Made by a program: the position numbers and the translations under genes. Positions 56,613 through 64,000 of a stretch of 64,000 nt of DNA are shown piece by piece. The first letter of the stretch is position 1. The number at the start of each line of letters is the position of its first letter. The DNA lies in assembly GCA_012656075.1 (NCBI GenBank), contig JAAKBF010000227.1, positions 248,001-312,000 of the forward strand. The letters are read 5' to 3'. Source of the DNA: Phytophthora hibernalis. Its lineage: Eukaryota > Oomycota > Peronosporomycetes > Peronosporales > Peronosporaceae. The notes under the pieces were generated by a model, which did not search any database, was not told the origin of the DNA, and saw nothing but the letters and a program-made list of their open reading frames with translations.

Positions 56613-58534
56613 ATGGCTTCGAGTCCTGCTAATAGTAATACTTACGTGCCAGACGTAGCGGGGCTGCTGGGGCCGTCGGCGGCGGCCACGAGCGCGGCGC
56701 TCGCGCAGCAGATGCAGGACCAGCAGGCGCAGGTCCAGGCGCAGGTCGCGGCCGCGCAGCAGGCGGCCGAAGAGGCCAATTCCTCCGCACTCAGCGTGGT
56801 CCCCGCGGCCGCCTTGAACCCCACCCCCAAGCCCAAGACGCGCCGCCGCCGCGGAGACGGACACGGCAACCTGACGGTGGAGCAGAAGCGCCGCATCTGC
56901 GAGAAGCACCGCAGCACGCCCAAGATCACGCAGAAGGACCTGTGTCGCTGGGCCAAGCTCGAGTTCAACCTGCAGCGCGCGCCCACGCAGCCCACTATGA
57001 GCAATATACTTAAGCACGAGCACCTGTTCAAGGACAACGTGCTGGGCGTGTTGGGCGCGCAACGCAAGACGATCCGCCCCACGCGACACGCGCACTTCGA
57101 CCAGGTGCTGGCCAATTGGGTCATGGAGCGCCAGAACAAGGGCAACATCACGGGGGACATGATCAAGACCAAGGGCCGCGAGCTGGTCAAGCAGATGGGA
57201 CTTGAAGGCAAGCTGGGCTTCTCTAACGGCTGGCTGGCCTCGTTCAAGGCGCGTCACGGACTCTTGAAGCGCACTAACAACCTCCAGAACATCAAGGGGC
57301 CGCTGCTAGTGGTGCAGCCAAGGACGGCGCGGCCTATGGCGGCATCATGGACGGCAACAGTAACATGCTGCCCAATGGACTCTCGGTGGACCCCAACTAC
57401 ATGCTGCCGCCCGTGTCCATTGACCTGACGCTCGAACAAATTCAGGAGATGCTGCGCGACTACGTGCCCAGCGACGTGTACACGGTGGACGAGACGGGCC
57501 TGTTCTTCCGCGCGTCGCCCAACAAGCTCGTGCAGGGAGATGAGGCCCAGTCCATGCTGGCTGAGGAGCCGCGGCTGACGGTGCTGCTCGCCGCGAACGC
57601 GGACGCGTCGGACCTGATGGAGCCCTACATTATCGGCAACGTGGTGCCCCCGAAGTACATTAAGATGGCCTCCATCTCCCAGCTCGGGTACCACTACGTC
57701 TGCAGCAGCAAGGCGCGCATGACGGTCTTCATCTTCCAGCAGTGGCTGCGCGATTTCAATGCGCGGATGGCCAGCGCGCACCGTAACGTGGTGCTTTTGA
57801 TGGACAACGCGCCGTCTCACGTGCTGGGGTGTATCGCGCTCTCTAATGTGCGCGTGGTCATGTTCGCGCCGCACCTGGGCATGAAGGTGCAGCCCATGCG
57901 TGGCGGCATCTTGGCCTCGTTCAAGGGCAAGTACCGCCTCAAGCACCTCACTCTAGCTATCGACCACATTGAGGACGGACTCTCGGATGTCTACCACGTG
58001 ACGCAGATTCAGGCGATGAGCTGGATTGTGGATGCCTGGCAGCAGACTTCGAAGGAAATGATCGTGAACTCCTGGAAGCTACTTGGCATTACGGCGCCTT
58101 TTGCATTCGACTCAACCATGGACGGCTCGGATGACAAGAATGTGGAAGAGGAGCTATGGGGTCTGCTCTACTGCTTGCAGCTTAGCGGTGTGGTGAACAC
58201 GAAGGTACTGGTGAACTCCCGCTGGGAGAACGACATCCACAAGCGTCTCAACGAAGACATGATCGAAAATCCGCAAGAGAACGAGGAAGAATTCCGCGTG
58301 CCGGACGCTGCGTCAGTCGAGGCGGGTAACCACCTGGGTGACGAGGAGCACCCTGGCGTTCAGCCAGTCACTGCCAAGGAGCAGCTCAAGTCATTCCGCG
58401 ACGTCATTCGTTACCTGGAGCGCACTGGTACCGACGCACGCGACCCGCAGCTGATGAGCGTCATCGAGTTCCTCAAGAAGAAGCAGCTCAGCCTGCGGTT
58501 CGACAACGCCAGCAACACGACCCTCACCATATAA
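56613..58534 (+). CDS. CENP-B/pogo-like DDE protein, possibly domesticated
   Basis: ATG 56613 (MASSPANSNTYVPDVAGLLG); an Ala/Gln-rich tract; the CENP-B-type helix-turn-helix (LTVEQKRRICEKHRSTPKIT); the second DNA-binding domain (FDQVLANWVMERQNKGNITG); then the DDE_1 domain with YTVDETGLFF (first Asp), VVLLMDNAPSHV (second Asp) and KVQPMRGGILASFKGKYR. There the third acidic residue expected in the QPxDxG position is Arg. The C-terminal region is acidic and helical (NEDMIENPQENEEEF; SVIEFLKKKQLSLRFDN), ending at TAA 58532-58534. About 640 residues. A frameshift near 57297 fits one missing G. No terminal inverted repeats were found around it. Likely a DNA-binding host protein rather than an active transposase (inference). 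Confidence 0.8.
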
Positions 58535-58659
58535 ACCGGAGCAAACGGCAAGCTTATGGTGGGTGTGCGGCTCCGGCCACTTCACCTTTTAGTAGGTCTG
58601 TTTACATATTCATGAATTCATATTAATGCAGCTGTGAGATGTTCGCTCTGTATGGGAAC

Positions 58660-61047
58660 TCAAAGTGTTGTTGGCGGATTCAAAGTCGAGGCTGGTACAT
58701 CGAGACCAGGTAGTTGGCATCGTGTTCTACTCTCGTTACGCGACACTGCTCGTTCCTTCGTCTCCACCACGAGTTCTCTGTATGCGGTCGTCTCCTCCTC
58801 GAGCGAATTCAACAGCCCTACAAGTCGAGCCCGGAATGGCCGAGTAATTGAGCTGGCGCTGTTGCACACTCTATTCATCGAGTTCTCGACAGAAAGGGTC
58901 AAGTCTCTACTGCCGTGGGCGCCAAAGTTCTCTCTTTGCGTTGCTTCCGGGCTTTTCGCTACCGGCGACGGATGTACACTCTCAAGGACCCGTTTTTCAG
59001 GCCACGCCGCGCTCTCGTCCTGGTTTCGAGGTGGGGGCTCATCGGTAGTACCTGACCACCAGTTTTGGATGTTGTTCATACTTGCATTAAGGTGCTTTGT
59101 ATCACTCCGAGAAGCTGTGATGCTTGCAAGTGCTTTAAATTCGACAGCCGTCACAGGTCGTGACTGTGGAGCTCGATGTGGACTTGGTACCGGAACTGGC
59201 AATCTCTTCGAATGAAGCATCTCTATCTCGCTGCGAAGAGAACTCAACTCGTGCTCCTTGCTCACCAGACAAGCCTTCAAGTCAACCATACCTTCTTGCT
59301 CCTGTCGAGAGGCTGAAAGCTTTGACTGAAGTTGCTTCGCTAGTTTCACGGATGCATCTAAATGTCGGCGCAATATTTCCGCTTCAGCCCTTTCGCCAGC
59401 TTGTTGCTGGCTCTGTTGTTTCCGCAAGCGATGCAACTCCGCACTCATTCCGCGAGCACTTTCTTCCAGAAGCTCCATCTTCTTCTCCAGGCGATCGATC
59501 GTTGCAGATGCGTCCTGCAGCTCAAATTCTTGCTGCTGGATAATTTTCTCCTGATTTCGATGGCGGGAGTCCAGCTGCTGCTCGGTCACTTCCTTCATAT
59601 TTCGTGCTACATTGTGAGCGTGGTCTTGTGCCTCGTGGTCGCGCATCATACTGGTAAGAGCTTTCCTCAAGCTTTGCATTTCTGCTTGCATCAATTCGTC
59701 GGCAATAAAGCACATTTCATCAGAAATTCTGGTATCAGCATCGTGCGCAGGGTCTTCAACAGGGTCTGGGGCTGCTACATGTATTCCATTACTCGTCGCA
59801 ATGACTGCAAGAGTTGACCCTCTCGATTTGCAAATCTCGCATCGAGCCATCTCCAACTGGCGAATGTAGCTGTGCAAGTTTTCAATCTTGTTCTGCAACG
59901 TCTTCAATAGCTCGCCGTATTCTGCCACAGGCCCAACATTTTCGTTGTTTATATGAGGAGAGTTCTGAATGTTCTTGGCTCGGGATCCAAAACGCAAAGT
60001 CGACAATGTCTCCTCAATGTGAAAACTGCTGGCAGAACACGTGAGCAGCAGGTGGGTCTTTGCGTTACCTCCTAGCGAGGTCTGCAACAAACGCGTCAAC
60101 TTGCTGTCCCGATAGGGAATGTGCTTGACCTTCTCGTCCGTTAATGCATTGATCACATTTCCTAGAGCGGAAAGAGACTGCATGCACGCCAATATTTATT
60201 AGCACGGCAGACGATTAGCTTTGTAAAGAAAACCCACCCGATTGATATGCTTGGCCTCCTCCATCCGGATACCCGTCGCCGCTGTCTTCTGAACTTTCTC
60301 TGATCCCGCTAAATCAACGATGAACAATTTGCCTCTGACATTTGTACCGCTTGAGATGTGTTTCTTGGTAAAAGTGAGGATCAAGACGGAATGGCTTCGA
60401 CTGGAGTCTGCGTTCATGAGCGTCGAGCCTGTCGACCTTTGCGCATTGCCTCTCGACAGCACTGCCATTCCTCCCGCCACCGTTGAAATAGCAATCTCGC
60501 TTGCTCCTTCAACTCGAACATTGCGTTCTTTATCCTCTCGAAGCCTAAGACGTCTCGAGCTATGCGGAAGTAGTAAGTCGCGCAATTTTTCGTTGTAGAT
60601 CTCAACAAAACTCGCAGTGAGTGCCACATCGTACTCGGCTGGGTCGATGCGTTCCAATCCCTCTAGGATTGATTCTATGGCACGCGGAATGAGCCCGCGA
60701 GTGTCAAGTGTCCCATCTCCCACAACTGTGTATGTCTTGCCGCTACCAGTTTGACCGTACGCGATGATGGTGCAGTTGTATCCATCCAGCAGGTCCGCAA
60801 CAAACGGCTGCCCGATCGCTTCAAATATCTCTTCCTGGGTTGATTGCCCAGAGTATACTCCATCAAAGCATGAATATGATGTGCCTCCATTGACTGAATC
60901 ACTGCCATTGACGATAGCCACCGAAGGGTGCACCACTACAAGCCGGCGCACTGAGGTATTCACACCGACACATGGCGAGCAACCTCTAATGTTTGCATCG
61001 AACTCTTGGCGCACTCGACAGCTTACCTGGATCCCACCGCTTGCCAT
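58660..61047 (-). CDS. Kinesin-1-like heavy chain
   Basis: Plus-end microtubule motor. ATG 61047 (MASGGIQVSCRVRQEFDANI) starts the motor: GQTGSGKTYTVVGDG (P-loop), EIYNEKLRDLLL, NADSSRSHSVLILTF (switch I), FIVDLAGSEK (switch II), then HINR, a 60-base intron (60178-60237), and SLSALGNVINALTDEKVKHI followed by YRDSKLTRLLQTSLGGNAKT and LSTLRFGSRAKNI. The coiled-coil stalk runs about residues 350-600 (EQQLDSRHRNQEKIIQQQEF). The tail is Pro/Ser-rich. About 775 residues; stop at 58660. An upstream GTG at 61074 is in frame but ATG 61047 is the conventional start. No frameshift. Not alike in sequence to the kinesin-13 gene 6 kb away. Confidence 0.9.
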
Positions 61048-61286
61048 TGACAACCTGCCTCGGTTGAGCACCACTAAAAATACACATTACCTTGGATAGT
61101 ATTCAGCAAACTCTGGGAAACACATCAAATCTGGACAAACACGAACCGAGCACATTCTGGCCTAAAGGGGTCTATTCTCTGGGCTTCACTTCTGTCGAAG
61201 CGTAGCCAAACGCGTACGTAAAATCAAAACTTACCGGGAGTGTCCTCCTTGCTGTCCGATCAAGCCCTGCTGTCACCACAACATTT
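61048..61286. other. Short gap between two minus-strand genes
   Basis: Holds the kinesin-1-like upstream region and the PPR gene 3' end; no motif recognised. Confidence 0.5.
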
Positions 61287-63224
61287 CTAGAGCCGTCGCT
61301 CTTTGCCTGCGCTTGCGGGCGTAGTCTCGAAGTATGTATGTAGTCTCTCGGTGGGCACCGACAGCCGGAAGTAGTAGTGCGCAGACGTGCTGTTATCGCT
61401 GGAAGCGCCCACGCGAGTCATGTCATCCATCGAAAACAGTGTGCGAAGACTGGAATTGTCCGCATCGAGGCGATCAAGTAACTCATACCCGTGTTGAACC
61501 AAAAATTGGACGTTGGGAGCTACGAACTCGCCCTTTGACGATTCCACCTTGGCCCTCAGCTCATCCATCAACTTGATGATTGTGTAGCTGCGAACCTGTT
61601 CGTTCAGGAACGAGCGCATATCATACACATACGCATCCCTCTTCTCGGAATATACCTTGTCGAACACCTTGTGGCTACGTGCTGCACCGTACAGAGTGTC
61701 CGCCATGTTCACACGCTTCTGCGCCAATAGCGAGTGCAGAAGATTTAGCGTGGTAGGGAGTGACAAAACAAACGCGCCCTCCTTGTCGATAACCGGCAGC
61801 TTCTCCTCAAACACAGCCTCATAAGCTAGCTCCGGGTGACGCTTGCGGACACAGGTGCGTACGAGCACGTCGTACACACGCCGGTCCGCCGGCACGTTAA
61901 ACTTCAGCATCTCACGCCACAGATACATCGATCTCCCGCAGTGATCTTCCTCGCGCAGTCGTCGAAAGAACGCCTCGATAATGGTATCATCACGCGGCTC
62001 GTCAGTGTTAGGGTACAGCGCGCGGATAACACCGTCTGGGTTCATATACGCTGCCAGACCCATCGATCCCACAAGACTTCCGCAGAAAAGCGTGGTCATC
62101 ATGTACTCTTCATAGTTGATGAACGGGACGAACGCAGCGCCCATCAGACCCATGCCAGTGAGAGCCGCCTTCACTTTCTTCTGATCAATTTGACCCAGCT
62201 CGCCATGGTACACTGCGTGCATCATGGTGATAAACGTGACAAGGTCCGGCTGGATCTTGCGCTCCTTCATCTCCTCGTACAGCTGGAACGCCGACGTCAA
62301 GTTGCTCACCTTACCGGACGCCTTGAGCAAGATGTTGTAGTGCACGAGGTTGGGTTCCAACGTCGTTTTTTTGAGCTCATCCATCAGGCTCTTGGCGCTC
62401 TCAAAGTCTCCATTCTCGGCGTGAGCATCCATCAGAATCGCATACGTGTGTTCATCCGCGGGAATGCCCTGCTTCTGCATCTTGTCGAGCAGCGCAAGCG
62501 CCTCAGTGACGTGTCCCCCATGAGCATAAGCACTCATCAAGTTGTGGAACGTAATGTTGTTCATCTCGACGCCTGCGTCCTGCATCTGGTTCAGCACGTC
62601 CTGCACTCTCTGCGGGTCTCCCGCAGCACCCGCGACAGCGAGCAGCGCCGAGTACACGCCCAAGTTCGGGATGGAGCCTCGCTTTACTGCAGCATCAAAG
62701 AAGTTGAAGCCTTTTTCGACGTCTCCCAGTGCCGCGCAGGCCTGAATGGCACTGGCAAGAGCCGGGTTCAGCAGGAACACGTCCCGACTCATAAGCTTGT
62801 CGGCTAGAGCCACGACGTCCTGGTTGCGACCTGCCTTCTGGTAGACCCTGACACACTCCATCTCCGCCTTGTCGTGGGTGGCTAAGGCCTTCTCTACGAT
62901 GCGGCAGAGCGGGATGGCGGCCGTGCACTGCTGCCGAGTCTTGCAGAGCTGCAGGACGGCGCTGGCTCGACGCAGATAGTCCATACTGGGCGGGGAACGA
63001 CTGCGCTTGGTCTCGTGCACCAGAGCCTCCATGTCGCTGATCACCTGCGTGCGTGAAGCTCTGCGGGGCGTGGAGCTGGCTTTGCGTCGGGAGGACGGAG
63101 CTTTGCGCGCAGATCCTGACGCTGCGGAGAGCACTGGAGACGCGGAGAGCGCGCGGACAGAAGAATATGCGTGTGGGCGAGTAGTCAGCGCCACTCGCGC
63201 CACGCGAAGCCACCCGCGCTGCAT
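61287..63224 (-). CDS. Mitochondrial pentatricopeptide-repeat protein
   Basis: RNA-binding helical repeat protein, presumably of mitochondria. ATG 63224 gives MQRGWLRVARVALTTRPHAY, an Arg/Ser-rich presequence with no acidic residues for about 50 residues. PPR motifs follow, e.g. IPNLGVYSALLAVAGAAGDP, VEMNNITFHNLMSAYAHGGH, IPADEHTYAILMDAHAENGD, LEPNLVHYNILLKASGKVSN and IQPDLVTFITMMHAVYHGEL. Then a hydrophobic stretch (TLFCGSLVGSMGLAAYM) and a C-terminal region with looser repeats. About 645 residues, single exon, no frameshift. The open frame extends upstream to 63791, but that part is the shadow of the divergent ABC gene. Confidence 0.88.
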   Translation of the reverse strand: MQRGWLRVARVALTTRPHAYSSVRALSASPVLSAASGSARKAPSSRRKASSTPRRASRTQVISDMEALVHETKRSRSPPSMDYLRRASAVLQLCKTRQQCTAAIPLCRIVEKALATHDKAEMECVRVYQKAGRNQDVVALADKLMSRDVFLLNPALASAIQACAALGDVEKGFNFFDAAVKRGSIPNLGVYSALLAVAGAAGDPQRVQDVLNQMQDAGVEMNNITFHNLMSAYAHGGHVTEALALLDKMQKQGIPADEHTYAILMDAHAENGDFESAKSLMDELKKTTLEPNLVHYNILLKASGKVSNLTSAFQLYEEMKERKIQPDLVTFITMMHAVYHGELGQIDQKKVKAALTGMGLMGAAFVPFINYEEYMMTTLFCGSLVGSMGLAAYMNPDGVIRALYPNTDEPRDDTIIEAFFRRLREEDHCGRSMYLWREMLKFNVPADRRVYDVLVRTCVRKRHPELAYEAVFEEKLPVIDKEGAFVLSLPTTLNLLHSLLAQKRVNMADTLYGAARSHKVFDKVYSEKRDAYVYDMRSFLNEQVRSYTIIKLMDELRAKVESSKGEFVAPNVQFLVQHGYELLDRLDADNSSLRTLFSMDDMTRVGASSDNSTSAHYYFRLSVPTERLHTYFETTPASAGKERRL

Positions 63225-63345
63225 GGTACACGAGCGCAGAGCGAGCGAAGTGGACGAGATGTGAGCTGCTGGATGATGCGCACCGCAGATGTGGAGAACC
63301 TGTGCGCTGGGATATGATATGATACAAGAAAGGTGTTGTGTAAGT
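63225..63345. promoter_or_regulatory. Bidirectional promoter region PPR / ABCB
   Basis: Only 121 bases separate the divergent start codons of two genes that are both probably mitochondrial. No initiator motif was identified by eye. Confidence 0.4.
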
Positions 63346-64000
63346 ATGGTGTGGTGCGTGTTACGGAGACGCGAGCCGCTCATCAAGTTGGTCATGCTGC
63401 CGCCCAGGTCGTTCCTGCTGCAGAAGCTGAGCGCGCCGTATGACGGTGGGCTCAGCGCTGCAGCTGTAGCCCCAGCGTCCAAGCCTAAGAACGACACGAA
63501 GAAGGAGAAGAAGGAGCCGTCCAACGTGGGCTGGATCCTGAGCCTCACGAAGGAGGAGAAGCTGCCGCTCACCGTGGGCGTGGCTGGCATGACTGTGGCG
63601 TCGGCCATGAACCTCGTGTTCCCGCGCATCATGGGCAAGGCCATAGACGTGGCGGCGGGCAAACCTGCGCCCGGAGGACTGAGCCGCAAGGGCTTCGTGG
63701 TCGTGGTACTGGCCACGTTCGTCACGGGCTCCATGGGCTCGTTCCTGCGCACGTACTCGCTGGGCATGGTGGCCGAGCGCATCGCCGCCAAGCTGCGGCG
63801 CAGACTGTACCGGGTCTTGTTGTCGCAGGAGCTGGGCTTCTACAACAACCGCAAGGTGGGCGAGCTGGTCACGCGGCTCAGCGGAGACTGCCAGCAGACG
63901 GCCAACGCCGTCGTGGACGTGCTGTCCAACGGCTACCGCTCGTTGAACTCGGCCGTGGGGGCTTCGTGCATGCTGCTCACCATCTCGCCCAAATTGACGC
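63346..64000 (+). CDS. ABCB half-transporter, mitochondrial type (5' part)
   Basis: ATG 63346 (MVWCVLRRREPLIKLVMLPP) starts a basic, Ala/Leu-rich leader. A Lys-rich linker (PKNDTKKEKKEPSNVGWILS) and the ABC_membrane domain follow: TVGVAGMTVASAMNLVFPRI, VVLATFVTGSMGSFLRTYSL, AERIAAKLRRRLYRVLLSQE, LGFYNNRKVGELVTRLSGDC and QQTANAVVDVLSNGYRSLNS. This resembles ABCB10/ABCB8-type inner-membrane half-transporters. The gene runs out of the window before its nucleotide-binding domain, so completeness cannot be judged. No stop or frameshift in the visible 218 codons. Confidence 0.85.
   Translation, partial: MVWCVLRRREPLIKLVMLPPRSFLLQKLSAPYDGGLSAAAVAPASKPKNDTKKEKKEPSNVGWILSLTKEEKLPLTVGVAGMTVASAMNLVFPRIMGKAIDVAAGKPAPGGLSRKGFVVVVLATFVTGSMGSFLRTYSLGMVAERIAAKLRRRLYRVLLSQELGFYNNRKVGELVTRLSGDCQQTANAVVDVLSNGYRSLNSAVGASCMLLTISPKLT

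Larger units (their letters stand above)
49925..58534. repeat. Tandem duplication of MFS - kinesin-13 - CENP-B-like block
   Basis: Unit 1 is MFS (49135-50633), kinesin-13 (50814-52512) and truncated CENP-B-like (52725-53150). Unit 2 is MFS fragment (53150-53582 plus 55438-55707), truncated kinesin-13 (55889-56411) and CENP-B-like (56613-58534). The stretch 50362-51320 is repeated almost base for base at 55442-56394. Offsets agree: 5,075 bases between kinesin ends, of which 1,863 are hAT plus target duplication, and 3,888 bases between CENP-B starts, which requires a deletion of about 1.19 kb inside the second kinesin. Confidence 0.92.

Noticed and set aside
63225..63791. N-terminal extension of about 190 codons on the PPR frame
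   Set aside because: It is antisense to the ABCB gene; a mitochondrial presequence begins at ATG 63224.
1..64000. RXLR or Crinkler effector genes, tRNA, rRNA and CRISPR arrays
   Set aside because: No convincing signal peptide plus RxLR or LFLAK motif, no cloverleaf or rRNA sequence, and no spaced repeats were seen.

Overview
The window looks like nuclear DNA of an oomycete, most likely Phytophthora or a close relative. The support is: intron-poor genes with 60-79 bp GT-AG introns; oomycete-type initiator plus flanking promoter elements (GCTCATTCCGGAATTT at 9326); full-size PDR/ABCG drug transporters; and a dense load of hAT, Mutator-like (MULE), Tc1/mariner-like and pogo-like DNA transposons. 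No tRNA, rRNA or CRISPR was seen. Species cannot be decided from the sequence alone.

Layout. 1-5.5 kb: an oomycete-type gene of unknown function, split by a 4,038 bp hAT element (1065-5102, perfect 8 bp target duplication CTTGTAGG) that carries a decayed transposase and a captured antisense fragment of a nucleoporin gene (NUP85-like). 6.0-8.8 kb: a membrane-anchored protein joining a glutaredoxin-like domain to a GH85 endo-beta-N-acetylglucosaminidase. 9.4-13.5 kb: PDR transporter A. 13.6-46.5 kb: a giant imperfect palindrome. Each arm (13587-30909 and 32319-46482) carries, from outside in, PDR transporter B, a decayed DENR-like gene head-to-head with an ankyrin gene, a MULE encoding a FAR1/SWIM transposase and a Ulp1 protease, and a wrecked two-gene Tc/mariner-type element. 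A 1.4 kb spacer with another dead Tc1-type transposase lies between the arms. The left arm alone carries a 3,163 bp TA-flanked Tc element whose exact empty site is in the right arm. Just outside the right arm is a relic of a PDR transporter, mirroring intact PDR-A outside the left arm.

48-64 kb: a short unknown ORF, then a tandem duplication of a three-gene block (phosphate-type MFS transporter, kinesin-13 with C-terminal SAM domain, CENP-B/pogo-like gene). The first unit keeps the transporter and kinesin and has lost the CENP-B-like gene; the second keeps the CENP-B-like gene and has lost the other two, helped by a hAT insertion. Then come a kinesin-1-like gene, a mitochondrial PPR protein and the start of a divergently transcribed ABCB half-transporter.

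A warning for users: almost every frameshift in otherwise clean genes is a single missing base in a homopolymer run. The two palindrome arms carry different ones. This looks like sequencing under-calling, so several apparently broken genes (ENGase, PDR-A, both PDR-B copies, MFS, CENP-B-like, the Tc transposase and its accessory gene) are probably intact. The strongest candidate for something undescribed is the two-gene Tc/mariner family: a transposase facing a conserved accessory gene of unknown function, seen in two independent, diverged copies.
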